Assembly (NCBI RefSeq): GCF_900156805.1
Contig: NZ_FTOQ01000012.1
Location: 55,754 to 119,753 of the forward strand
Source of the DNA: Roseivivax lentus
GTDB taxonomy: Bacteria; Pseudomonadota; Alphaproteobacteria; Rhodobacterales; Rhodobacteraceae
Reading direction: 5' to 3'
DNA: 64,000 nt
The translations under genes were made by a program, and so were the position numbers. Below the pieces are notes generated by a model. That model did no database searches and was not told where the DNA came from. It saw only the letters and a program-made list of their open reading frames with translations. Shown in pieces: positions 43,954 through 52,707 of this stretch (positions within the stretch are counted from its first letter, which is position 1; each line of letters begins with the position of its first letter).

Positions 43954-45359
43954 TGGGCAGTCGCGACACTCCTGGAACGAAACCCGGTCCGAGCTCTCCG
44001 GAGGAATTCCGCGAGGCGTTTCGGAAGGATCGACCTGGTGTCGATCCCACGCCCGTCTTCCACGCAGTACGGCTCTTTTCTGAATGGCGGGGGGACGTAG
44101 ATTGGCCTTTGCTCGTGCCCGACCACATGGAAATCGCCGAATATCTGCAGGATCTTTCCGTGCGCCTCGGAAAACAATACGCCGACACCGAACTCGCACA
44201 TCTTCAGGTCGGTGCCCCAGTCCTTTGGAGTATTCCGATTTCCGGCATGATCGGAAAGATACTGCGGCAGGGGCGGTGTGAGCCGAAACTGGCGGCGAAG
44301 TCGACCGACGAGCGATGCCGCTCGGCGATCGCATGTCTTCCTGAGGCATGGCAGCCGAAACTCGTCGCGAAACTCAGCAGCGAACCAGGACGGCGGTCGG
44401 AGAAATGGAGCGCCGCCCACACACAATCTGTGGCCTACGCTCTGAGCCGCTGGCATCGTGCGTCGATCGAATCCGGTCGCGATGTGAGGCCCTGCGGAGC
44501 GACATTCCACGCCTATGCGAGCGATCTTAAGGATGACGGCGTCAGCGATCGCAGCATTGCCGACTATCTGTCGCGAATCGTATCAGGCTTCCGGGTCTCG
44601 GTTGAACCCGATTTCCGCAGCGCGGGATGCGAGTATGTCATCGCGCGGCACCAAGAACTCGGAAAGCTTGCAGGACGACACACGAAGAGCGGTGACCAGA
44701 TCGTGGGAGCGTCGAGGCTCTTTGATCTGGGCGTGGACCTCATGGACGCCGCACGTCAGCAGGGCCCCCGGGGGCTTCACATCGCGCGCGATTTCCGAAA
44801 CGGATTGCTCGTTTCCGTCGCCGCGGCGTTGCCGCAGCGCGCTCGGGCCCTCTCGCACCTGTCGCTTGGGACGACTGTGGTGCTTCTCGAGAAACCGTAT
44901 GTTCATATCCTGCTTCCTGGACGCGTTCTGAAAATGCGAGAAACGAAGAAGCAGTCGGGCAGCTTTGACAAGGTCCTGTGCAACCCGGTGCTCTGGGCTG
45001 CCCTTGACGATTATCAGCGGGACTTCCGCCCGCTTTTCGACGATGGCCAGTCACTCTTCCCGAGCATTCTTTCCGTCGGTGCCACCATCACGTCGTCGCA
45101 GCTGGGTCGTCTTATCGGGAACCTGACCCATGAGTATCTCGGTGTGCGGATCAGCATCCATCGCGTCCGCGACAACGTGGCAACCGAAGCTTCGGAAAAG
45201 TTGCAGAGTGGGGGGTACCTCGCCCCCGCGCTCATCGGCAACAAAAGCGCTGCGACGACGAGGGACAGTTATGACCACGCGCAGGGCATGCGGGCAGCCC
45301 AGGAGTTCGGTGAACTTCTTTCCGGGAGAAGGACATCTCCGACAACCTTGCTGTTGTAG
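43950..45359 (+). CDS. Second tyrosine recombinase-like protein with altered box II
   Basis: A 469-residue protein if started at ATG 43950, which has GGGAGG five bases upstream and overlaps the small ORF stop; the alternative start at 43899 lacks such a site. The C-terminal half matches tyrosine recombinases: Arg in PQRARALSHLSL, Lys in LKMRETKKQ, His404 and Arg407 (IHRVRDNVAT) and Tyr441 (RDSYDHA). The usual box II His is replaced by Asn431 (LIGNKSAAT). It may still be active or may act as a partner of the first recombinase, as in multi-recombinase elements. Confidence 0.82.
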   Translation: MMGSRDTPGTKPGPSSPEEFREAFRKDRPGVDPTPVFHAVRLFSEWRGDVDWPLLVPDHMEIAEYLQDLSVRLGKQYADTELAHLQVGAPVLWSIPISGMIGKILRQGRCEPKLAAKSTDERCRSAIACLPEAWQPKLVAKLSSEPGRRSEKWSAAHTQSVAYALSRWHRASIESGRDVRPCGATFHAYASDLKDDGVSDRSIADYLSRIVSGFRVSVEPDFRSAGCEYVIARHQELGKLAGRHTKSGDQIVGASRLFDLGVDLMDAARQQGPRGLHIARDFRNGLLVSVAAALPQRARALSHLSLGTTVVLLEKPYVHILLPGRVLKMRETKKQSGSFDKVLCNPVLWAALDDYQRDFRPLFDDGQSLFPSILSVGATITSSQLGRLIGNLTHEYLGVRISIHRVRDNVATEASEKLQSGGYLAPALIGNKSAATTRDSYDHAQGMRAAQEFGELLSGRRTSPTTLLL

Positions 45360-45875
45360 CGGCTGCGCTCGCCGCATCGATTGGCGCAGCGTATAAAGGA
45401 GAGCTTGCCCGCCACCGCTCTCCGCCGCAAGATGCTGAAAAAACGCAAATATTTCTGTGGTATTGACAACGGGCTGCTCTCATCCGCACGGGGTGGAATG
45501 TCTCCATTCTCAACTTTTTCCCCTGACTGCCGCAACTTGCCAAAACCTCCGCACCATCGTTGCGATATTCACAACATCGAGGCCACGTGACCGTTCCGCC
45601 AACCATGGTATTGAGATGTTCATTTTACAGGAAAGCAACGTCTACCGCCTAACCCGCAAGGATTTGCCGGTCGTTCGCTGCACCATCAGCGTTCTGGATG
45701 GGCGGGGAGCCGTCATTCGCTGCGACGTGTACGGATGTCTGCTTTTGAGAAAAGTGCTCAGCATGGGTGTCTTCTCGGTCGTGCAAATTCCTTGTCGGAC
45801 GTGAGGAGAAGGGGGCGATGATGTCGCCTGCAGCGCAGACAATCGACATTTCGAAAAACGGCTACCTTGGCTTCT
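45360..45875. other. Intergenic stretch between recombinase and galM relic
   Basis: About 515 bases with no gene I can support. Several short ORFs overlap in all frames, including a 62-codon one at 45616-45804, but they lack ribosome sites and family features. It probably holds the right junction of the accessory island; I see no clear direct repeat matching the left side. Confidence 0.4.
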
Positions 45876-46882
45876 TCATTGCGGCACGCCAGAATTAAAA
45901 GCGTAGCGCACCTGATGGCGGTATTCGTTTTCAGGCAGGAGTACCGCTTTGGGAAATTCCGACCTGTTGGGCGCGTCTGGCCAAGCCTGGGTTTCCAGTG
46001 CGACCCCGGCAAATGGCTTGTATGTCCTGCCGTCCAAGCCGACGAGACCCGCCTCTGGAACATAGGCGGAATCATATACTTGGAGGCCGGTCTCCGTCGT
46101 GTCGACGGACATCGAAAGACCGCTTTCCGCGCTGTGTAGCCACGCAACCGGCCGTAGGGGCTTTCGCGTATCAGACAGGCAGAAATTGTGGTCCAAGCCC
46201 CGCCTTCCGATTTCCGATCGAGCGCGGAAATCGAATTTTGTACCCCCCACCGATCGGATTTCACCGGTCGGAATCAGGTCTGCGTCGACAGGTAGGTTTC
46301 CGCATCAATTCGCAATTCGTGGCGGGTAATGTCGGGGCCGCCATCGAGGTTGAAATATCCATGATGCGCAAAGGAACATGGCGTTGCGGCGGTTGTCGTG
46401 GCGCGGATATCGAAACTGAGGCTGCAATCTTTGGTAAGGGTTATTTCGGCGTGAACCGTCAGATGGCCGGGGAACCCCATCTCGCCATCGGCAAGCTCAA
46501 GACTCATCATAACGCTGTTTTCATTGAGTTTCTCGATGCTCCAGATCCTCTCGCCAGCGCCGACCTCGCCGCCGTGCAGGGCGTGTCGACCCAGCCAATT
46601 GCGCGCCACGTTGTATTCGTGTCCATCGAGTAGGAACCGACCATGCCCGATCCTGTTAGCGAAGCGTCCAACAATCGCGCCGAAGTATTTCATCGGGTCG
46701 AAATATGGCTCGATCGAAGGGGCGCCGAGTACGAGCGAGTGCGCAAACCCCTCCAAGCGGAGATCCTGGATTGTCGCACCATAGGTAAGCACCTTGGCCT
46801 GCAGCCCGCCGCCTCTGAGCGTCACCCGATGTATGGCTTGATTGTCGGGCGTTTGTCCGAAGGTTTCGAGATCTTGCGACAC
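45876..46882 (-). pseudogene. galM: Aldose 1-epimerase (galM), frameshifted
   Basis: Two frames together encode one mutarotase, which interconverts alpha and beta galactose/glucose. The start is a GTG at 46882 with AAGGAG upstream (VSQDLETFGQTPDNQAIHRV). The N-terminal part has YGATIQDLRL, VGRFANRIGHGRF, HALHGG and CSFAHHGYFNLDGG with the catalytic His. It runs to LRIDAETYLSTQT and stops at 46274. The C-terminal part continues in the next frame as DLIPTGEI..GGTKFDFR to FAGVALETQAWPD, with the catalytic Glu. The break lies near 46284-46291, where CTGTCGAC has lost bases relative to the expected Y-L-P-V-D-A reading. If the sequence is correct the gene is dead. It belongs to the gal genes to its right. 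Confidence 0.88.
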
Positions 46883-47079
46883 GATCGTCTCCTTGTTGCG
46901 TGGTGGTAATTGTCTTTGCCGCCCGCGCGGTTCAGCGCGCTCTTGGGCGGTGCGCGCTGGCCCCGCGTCCCGTGTTGCCTTGTGCGGCGCGTGCCGGGGA
47001 CCAGCTTTCATCGAGTCTCAGTTCGGGTCCTTCACAGTAGGTGCCACCTAAGGATCCGGTGCGTTTCGACATGGAACGG

Positions 47080-48123
47080 CTATGTCTCAGTGCCCGGTGG
47101 TTGCCCTCTGAGATGCGATTGCCGGATCTTGATCGGCCCTTCGAGCCGCACTGCTTCGAAGCTTGATGCGCCAGCCTCCAATAGCTTACGCGCGCACCAC
47201 TGGCCCATTTCGCGATGCGGCAGCAGCACCGTGCTCAGACGTGGTGACAGATGCTGCGCCACCTCCTGGTCGTCATATCCCATCACCCCAATGGTCTCGC
47301 CGATGCGATGCCCGCGCTCCTTGAGCGCTTCGTAGCAGCCGATGGCCATAAGATCGTTGGCACAGAAGATGGCATCCGGGGGTCGTGCAGCTTCCAACAG
47401 AGCGACCGTCGCGGCATGTCCCCCGCTTGGCAGGAAGTTACCCTCGACGATCAGGGTCGGGTCTACCTTGATACCTGCGACGCGCAGCGCGCGCTTGTAG
47501 CCCTCTTGCCTCTGGATCGATGCATCCATCCAAGGCTCGCCAGTGATGAAGGCGATGCGGCGATGGCCGACTTCGATAAGGGTCCGGGTGGCCAGTTCTG
47601 CGCCTCTCCGCTCGGCCGGAACGATCGAGGACACACGCCCGGTGGAATCGATGCAGTTCAACAAGACTGCCTTGTGCCGCGCCAGCGCATCAGGCGGTGC
47701 AATCTCACGCGTTAGGATTGAGGCGTAGGCGACGCCATGCACCCGGTCAGCGGCCCATTTATTGAGAACCGCCGTCTCGTGCGCGCGATCGCCGCCGGTC
47801 ATCACCACCTCGACGATGACGCCCTGTTTCCAAGCCTCTTCCTGCAAACCCTCGATTGAGATGGAGGCGAAGGGGCTGGTGGCGATCTCGTCGAACATGA
47901 GGCCGATAACTCGGTGGCTCGTGCTGCTGGTGGGCCGACCGGCAGCGCGCGAGCGATAGCCAAGTGCCTCGACTGCTTCAAGCACGCGAGCGCGGGTGTC
48001 CGCGCTGATGCGCATGTTCTCGGTTCCGCTGAGCACGAAGGATACGGTTGATTGTGAGACACCGGCCTCGCGTGCAACGTCCTTCATCGTGACCCGGGCG
48101 GTCTTTTCGTTGTTCGACGTCAT
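47080..48123 (-). CDS. LacI family transcriptional repressor of the galactoside operon
   Basis: A 347-residue LacI/GalR regulator. The N-terminal helix-turn-helix and hinge are clear (VTMKDVAREAGVSQSTVSFV, residues 11-30, then ALGYRSRAAGR). The periplasmic-binding-protein-like sugar domain follows, with ERRGAELATRTLIEVGHRRI and FCANDLMAIGCYEAL. It is divergent from the sugar ABC operon, separated by 150 AT-rich bases. By family logic it represses the importer-gal genes until a galactoside or derivative binds. The leftward galM relic lies about 200 bases beyond it. Confidence 0.92.
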   Translation of the reverse strand: MTSNNEKTARVTMKDVAREAGVSQSTVSFVLSGTENMRISADTRARVLEAVEALGYRSRAAGRPTSSTSHRVIGLMFDEIATSPFASISIEGLQEEAWKQGVIVEVVMTGGDRAHETAVLNKWAADRVHGVAYASILTREIAPPDALARHKAVLLNCIDSTGRVSSIVPAERRGAELATRTLIEVGHRRIAFITGEPWMDASIQRQEGYKRALRVAGIKVDPTLIVEGNFLPSGGHAATVALLEAARPPDAIFCANDLMAIGCYEALKERGHRIGETIGVMGYDDQEVAQHLSPRLSTVLLPHREMGQWCARKLLEAGASSFEAVRLEGPIKIRQSHLRGQPPGTET

Positions 48124-48177
48124 TACCTTCGCCCCTCATTCGCAGTCCGGTCCGGGTCCTTGGAGCTTTCCATAAAA

Positions 48178-48210
48178 CGCTAATGGACAAAACTAATAAT
48201 TATTGCTAAT
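48178..48210. promoter_or_regulatory. Palindrome in the lacI-like/ABC divergent region
   Basis: AATAATTATT (48195-48204) is a perfect ten-base palindrome, flanked by GCTAAT at 48179-48184 and again at 48205-48210. It lies about 65 bases before the ABC permease start. It is a candidate LacI-family operator or promoter core, although the usual central CG of LacI operators is absent, so the call is weak. Confidence 0.35.
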
Positions 48211-48273
48211 AAAGATTATCAGGCGGAGTCGCCGGGTGGAGGAGCCCGCATCGAGGCTTGACGGGAGGATAAA

Positions 48274-49371
48274 ATGCCAAAAGCCAAGTCTCCGCTTCGG
48301 CGGTTGAACGAGACGCAGTCGGCTTACCTGTTGCTGCTGCCGTTTTTGCTGACCTATGGGCTGTTTCTGATCTACCCGTTTTTCCGCGGAGTCTGGATCA
48401 GTCTGCATGATTGGAACCTCCTGCAGGTCGCCTTCAATCCTGATGCCAAGAAATTCGTGGGCTTCGAGAACTATGTTCGTGTCATGTGGGGCCGGAATAT
48501 CGAATGGAGCCCTTGGGCGCGGCCGGTTCTCCAGGCATTGGGTCTTCTTGGCATCGCTGCTGCCGTCACGTTGAATCGGACCCGCCGCCTGACGGGCGCG
48601 ACGGGCATCGCGCTCGGTCTTGCCGGGGTCGCGCTATTTCTGATTGCGGGCGTATATGCTGGGGAGGAAGGGCGCTGGTTCGACCGTCGCTTCTGGCCGA
48701 CGGTAGGAAACACCGTTCTGTTCGTGGCGCTCACCGTGCCGGGGGTGACGATCTCTGCGCTTCTGATCGCTGCCGCGCTCAACCGTGAGACGCGCGCAAT
48801 GGGCCTTCTGCGCACGCTGTTCTTCTTGAGCCAAGTCCTGTCAGTCACCGTCGTTACGCTGATCTGGCAAATCATGTTCTCGCCTCGCCAGGGTCTGATA
48901 GCAAACATTACAGAGCTGTCCGGCGGCTCGCCGATCACTTGGCTGACCGACGAGCGTTTCGCCATGGCGGCGATCGTGATCGCGACGATCTGGTGGTCCC
49001 TTGGGATCGCAATGATCCTGTTCCTCGCGGGACTTCAGGACATTTCCAAGGATCTGTTCGAAGCGGGCGCGCTCGACAATTGCACTGGCATACGGGCGTT
49101 CTGGTACATCACGCTGCCGAACCTGAAACGCACCATAACGCTGGTAATCATCCTACAGATCATCCTGCATTTTCAGGTCTTCGGACAGTCGCATCTGATG
49201 ACCCAAGGTGGCCCAAATGACGAAACGCAAGTGCTGGTGCGTTATATCTACCAGACCGCGTTCCGCGACAGCGAACTGGGCCGGGCCTCGGCCATGGCGG
49301 TGTTCCTGTTCGTCATCATGGGCGCTTTTTCCATCGTGCAGTTTCTCGTCGGACGGGAGGAGAAGGACTGA
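48274..49371 (+). CDS. Sugar ABC transporter permease, MalF/UgpA type
   Basis: A 365-residue CUT1 permease with GGGAGGAT upstream. It begins MPKAKSPLRRLNETQSAYLL and has seven or eight membrane segments, the second and third separated by an unusually long loop with an inserted helix pair (residues about 80-135) compared with standard 300-residue members. The EAA loop reads LFEAGALDNCTGIRAFWYITL. It forms the channel with the next gene, with which it shares one base (TGATG). Confidence 0.9.
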   Translation: MPKAKSPLRRLNETQSAYLLLLPFLLTYGLFLIYPFFRGVWISLHDWNLLQVAFNPDAKKFVGFENYVRVMWGRNIEWSPWARPVLQALGLLGIAAAVTLNRTRRLTGATGIALGLAGVALFLIAGVYAGEEGRWFDRRFWPTVGNTVLFVALTVPGVTISALLIAAALNRETRAMGLLRTLFFLSQVLSVTVVTLIWQIMFSPRQGLIANITELSGGSPITWLTDERFAMAAIVIATIWWSLGIAMILFLAGLQDISKDLFEAGALDNCTGIRAFWYITLPNLKRTITLVIILQIILHFQVFGQSHLMTQGGPNDETQVLVRYIYQTAFRDSELGRASAMAVFLFVIMGAFSIVQFLVGREEKD

Positions 49372-50207
49372 TGCTTTCGCGCAGCTATTACTGGCTTGTT
49401 CTCACTCTTTCGATCCCGGCCTTCCTGTGGCTTGTTCCGACGATCTGGATGGTGTCGCTGTCTTTTCAGCCTAACGAGGTGCTGGCGCGAACGACTTCCT
49501 CCACCTTTCTCGGATTGGTGCCAATCCCCTTCACGGCAGAGAATTACGCCGCTCTCTTCGCGTTCGGGCAGACGCCGATGTGGTTCCTGAACTCGATCGT
49601 TGTCGCCCTGGGCATGACGCTGGGCGTGCTGGCCGTGTCAACAACGGCGGGATACGCGCTGGCGCGGCTCGACTTTCCGTTCAAGACGCCGATCGCGGTT
49701 TTGTGCCTCATTGGCCTGATGGTGCCCGAGCAGGCGGTGTTCATCCCGCTTTATACGATGTTTTCCGATTTTGGCTGGCATAACAGCTATCACGCCCTGA
49801 TCCTGCCGCGCATGGCAGTGCCCATCGGGGTCTTCCTGATGCTGCAGTTTTTCAAGGCGATCCCGAAAGACATCGAGGAAGCCGCGCGGCTTGAAGGTGT
49901 CAGCTGGATCCAGATTTTTTGGCACGTCATGCTGCCGCTGGCCCGGCCCGCGATGATGACGCTGGCAATCCTGACGTTCCTTTATGCCTGGAACGATTAT
50001 CTCTGGCCGCTCGTGTCGGCGCAGCAGCGCGACTACTTCACCATCACGCTCGGACTGGCATCAATCCAATCGAATTTCGCGCAATCGGAAGGGCTGGGCC
50101 GTGTCATGGCCTCGGGTGTCATCGCCTCACTTCCGGTCGTAATCCTGTTCCTGATCTTCCAGCGTTACGTGGTTCAGGCCATGACCGCGGGCGGAAGCAA
50201 AGGCTGA
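49371..50207 (+). CDS. Sugar ABC transporter permease, MalG/UgpE type
   Basis: A 278-residue CUT1 permease starting MLSRSYYWLVLTLSIPAFLW. Six membrane segments are apparent, including TTAGYALARLDFPFK, and the EAA loop is IEEAARLEGVSWIQIFWHVM. It completes the importer channel with the previous gene and is followed by the binding-protein gene after 45 bases with an AGGGAGGAAA ribosome site. Confidence 0.92.
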   Translation: MLSRSYYWLVLTLSIPAFLWLVPTIWMVSLSFQPNEVLARTTSSTFLGLVPIPFTAENYAALFAFGQTPMWFLNSIVVALGMTLGVLAVSTTAGYALARLDFPFKTPIAVLCLIGLMVPEQAVFIPLYTMFSDFGWHNSYHALILPRMAVPIGVFLMLQFFKAIPKDIEEAARLEGVSWIQIFWHVMLPLARPAMMTLAILTFLYAWNDYLWPLVSAQQRDYFTITLGLASIQSNFAQSEGLGRVMASGVIASLPVVILFLIFQRYVVQAMTAGGSKG

Positions 50208-50252
50208 AGCGGGGCGGAGCCCCGGCATAATATCCAAGGGAGGAAACCAAAT

Positions 50253-51536
50253 ATGAAACACCTGCTGACAGGAACCCTGCTGGCCTGTGCCTGCGCCTCG
50301 GCGGCGACGGCCCAGGACATCACATTGGGCCGCTTTTTCGGAGCCTGCGAAGATGCGGGCAACGACACCAAGGCCAGTGTCGGTGAAGCCTGCATCATCC
50401 AGTCGATCATCAACGCAGCAGATGCCGAGATCGAGGGCGTGTCGATCGAGACGCTGCCGACCGATTGGGGCAATTACTACGACCAGATCAAGGCCGCTTA
50501 TGCGGGCGGCACCCCGCCGGACGTGCACGTCATGCACCGCCACAGGGTGCCTGAATTTGCAGGGTTCGGCGCGCTCGCAGCGCTGACCGAGGACGACCTT
50601 TCTGGCGCGGGGATCGATCCGGCCGATTGGACTGATAGTGCCCGTGATGCGGTCACCTATAACGGTGAGATCTATGGCATACCGATGGATCTGCATGCCA
50701 ACCTCTGGCATGTGAACATGGACTTGATGGCCGAAGCAGGTTTGGTCGAAAACGGTGAACCTGTCCTGCCGTCCTCACCCGAAGAGCTGTTGGAGCATGC
50801 GCGCCAGCTGAAAGAGGCGACGGGCCAGAATTATCTTGCGGCTGATTTCGCACAATTCCCCATCGGGGTGCGTCTTGTGCTCGCGCTCATGTGGCAACAG
50901 GGAGAGAATATCTTCTCTGAGGACGGCACCGCCACGATCGACAACGATGCCGCGCAGGCGGCGGTTGAGACAATCACCCAGCTCTTTGCTGAGGATTTGT
51001 CCAATCCGCAGCTGAACTACGCCGACAGTCAGCAATCCTTCCTCAACGGTGAGGCCGCGGTTCTGGTCAACGGCACCTGGGTCGTGGACTTCTACACCGC
51101 GGAGGCCGCGAAGGAGGAGACCGGGCTCGACAATTATTATGCCGCCGATTTCCCGACACTCTTCGGGGAAGGCGCGACTTGGGCGGACAGCCATATTTGG
51201 GTCATTCCCTCACCGGTGAAGCAGGATGCCGAGAAGTATTCGGCCGCGCTGAAGGTGCTGGCCTTCATCAACGAGCACAATGTTGATTGGGCCCGGACCG
51301 GCCACATGGCCGTGCGCAACTCCGTGCTTGAAAGCGATGAATATGCCGCTTTGCCGCACCGGACTGAATATGCAGGGACGGCCGAAATCGCGCGCGATAC
51401 CCCGCCCGCGGAGAACTACGGCGCCATTCAGGACGTGTTGAACCGTGAGCTGCAGGCGATCTGGCTGACGGACAAGCCGGTCGGTGACGCCCTCGCGGAT
51501 GCCAATATCGAAGTTCAGGATCTACTTGATCGCTGA
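50253..51536 (+). CDS. Sugar ABC transporter substrate-binding protein
   Basis: A 427-residue periplasmic protein with a Sec leader (MKHLLTGTLLACACASAATA, residues 1-20). The mature region is a CUT1 type sugar-binding protein: YYDQIKAAYAGGTPPDVHVM in the first lobe, IYGIPMDLHANLWHVN in the hinge and LNGEAAVLVNGTWVVDF in the second lobe. Many aromatic residues suit stacking on an oligosaccharide. Neighbouring gal genes suggest a galactose-containing ligand. A strong hairpin follows its stop. Confidence 0.92.
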   Translation: MKHLLTGTLLACACASAATAQDITLGRFFGACEDAGNDTKASVGEACIIQSIINAADAEIEGVSIETLPTDWGNYYDQIKAAYAGGTPPDVHVMHRHRVPEFAGFGALAALTEDDLSGAGIDPADWTDSARDAVTYNGEIYGIPMDLHANLWHVNMDLMAEAGLVENGEPVLPSSPEELLEHARQLKEATGQNYLAADFAQFPIGVRLVLALMWQQGENIFSEDGTATIDNDAAQAAVETITQLFAEDLSNPQLNYADSQQSFLNGEAAVLVNGTWVVDFYTAEAAKEETGLDNYYAADFPTLFGEGATWADSHIWVIPSPVKQDAEKYSAALKVLAFINEHNVDWARTGHMAVRNSVLESDEYAALPHRTEYAGTAEIARDTPPAENYGAIQDVLNRELQAIWLTDKPVGDALADANIEVQDLLDR

Positions 51537-51547
51537 TGCCACAACGG

Positions 51548-51573
51548 CCGCCCCGCTGTTTTATGCGGGGCGG
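51548..51573 (+). other. Perfect hairpin after the sugar-binding protein gene
   Basis: CCGCCCCGC (51548-51556) and GCGGGGCGG (51565-51573) form a nine-base perfect stem with loop TGTTTTAT. No U-run follows and the next gene starts 26 bases later. It most likely stabilises binding-protein mRNA or partly attenuates the downstream genes. Confidence 0.6.
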
Positions 51574-51599
51574 TCATTTCCTGCTGCGGAGGAGTTGAG

Positions 51600-52694
51600 A
51601 TGTTACCTTGGTCGCGCCAGAAAGCCTGTGCCTGGCACGATGCGCAGCCGTGGATCTGCGGATGCAATTTCCTGCCATCGAGTGCAGTGAACTTCCTCGA
51701 TATGTGGCACAAGGACAGCTTCGATCGCGACACCATTTCGCGGGAGCTGGGTTGGGCTGCAGGGTTGGGCTTCAACGCTGTGCGGGTCAACCTGCATTCG
51801 CTAATTTGGGAGCACGACCGTGCAGGCCTCCTCGCGCGGGTCGAATGGTTTCTCGACGCAGCCTCGGCGAAAGGAATCCGAACGGTGCTCTGCCTCTTTG
51901 ATGACTGTGGCTTCGGCGGCGCCGAGCCAGTCTACGAAGCGCAGCCCGACCCCGCACATGGCGTACATAACAGCCGTGCAGTGGCCAGCCCGGGCCGCGC
52001 GACCGTGATGGATCGTGAGGCGTGGCCCATGCTCCAACGATATGTCAGCGACGTACTCATGCAGTTTCGCGCAGATGAGCGCATTCTTTTCTGGGATCTC
52101 TATAATGAACCTGGAAACCGCATGATCTTTTCGGCGGGGGGCTTTGATCGCTACGATGAAGCCCTGATGCCGCATAGCCTTGCGCTGATGATTGCGGCCT
52201 TCGACTGGGCACGCAGCGTTGGACCGACGCAACCGTTGACCGTAGGCGCTTGGATGACCCCGCAAGTAGGCAGCGACGAGGTGCCGTTCCAATCCGAGAT
52301 CGACCGCCGCGCTGTGGAATTGTCGGACATCGTTACCTTCCACGCCTATTGCAATGCATCTTCCGCAGCGCGCTTCATCGACCATCTCGAAGCGCATGGA
52401 CGTCCGATCTTCTGCACAGAATGGATGGCGCGCCCAGTCGACAGCCGGATCGAGGATCAGCTCCCGCTCTTTTGCAATCGGGGTGTCGGCTGTTTCCAAT
52501 GGGGCTTTGTTAAGGGCCGGACGCAGACACATCTGCCCTGGCCCGAGGCGCTGGTTGTGCAGCATGGCGGCCATGCAGACCGGCGGATCTGGTTCCACGA
52601 CATCCTGCATACAGACGGGGCACCCTATGACCCGACGGAGACTGCAATGATCCGCAAGCTCACCGGCGCCTCTTATCCTGCAACAATTGACTGA
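51600..52694 (+). CDS. Glycoside hydrolase, GH5-like (clan GH-A), cytoplasmic
   Basis: A 364-residue (beta/alpha)8 type glycosidase with GGAGGAG upstream. There is no signal peptide, so it should act inside the cell on an imported oligosaccharide. GH-A landmarks: [11 protein letters not shown] after strand two, DLYNEPGN with acid/base Glu170, and [10 protein letters not shown] with nucleophile Glu274. Both catalytic glutamates are present, consistent with a retaining beta-glycosidase. GH5 enzymes vary in specificity; the galETK genes three places on argue for release of galactose, but that is inference from context. Confidence 0.85.
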   Translation: MLPWSRQKACAWHDAQPWICGCNFLPSSAVNFLDMWHKDSFDRDTISRELGWAAGLGFNAVRVNLHSLIWEHDRAGLLARVEWFLDAASAKGIRTVLCLFDDCGFGGAEPVYEAQPDPAHGVHNSRAVASPGRATVMDREAWPMLQRYVSDVLMQFRADERILFWDLYNEPGNRMIFSAGGFDRYDEALMPHSLALMIAAFDWARSVGPTQPLTVGAWMTPQVGSDEVPFQSEIDRRAVELSDIVTFHAYCNASSAARFIDHLEAHGRPIFCTEWMARPVDSRIEDQLPLFCNRGVGCFQWGFVKGRTQTHLPWPEALVVQHGGHADRRIWFHDILHTDGAPYDPTETAMIRKLTGASYPATID

Positions 52695-52707
52695 GAGAGG
52701 ACGCAGC

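Noticed and set aside
18911..45359. CRISPR array or toxin-antitoxin pair in the accessory region
   Set aside because: I found no regularly spaced direct repeats and no small toxin-like pair; the only small genes are the HTH protein and the 59-codon ORF of the recombination module.
45616..45804. 62-codon ORF after the second recombinase
   Set aside because: No ribosome site, no family features and overlapping alternatives in other frames.
52687..52707. TTG start for the MsmK-type ATPase
   Set aside because: Overlaps the glycosidase stop and lacks a ribosome site; ATG 52708 has GAGAGGA in place.
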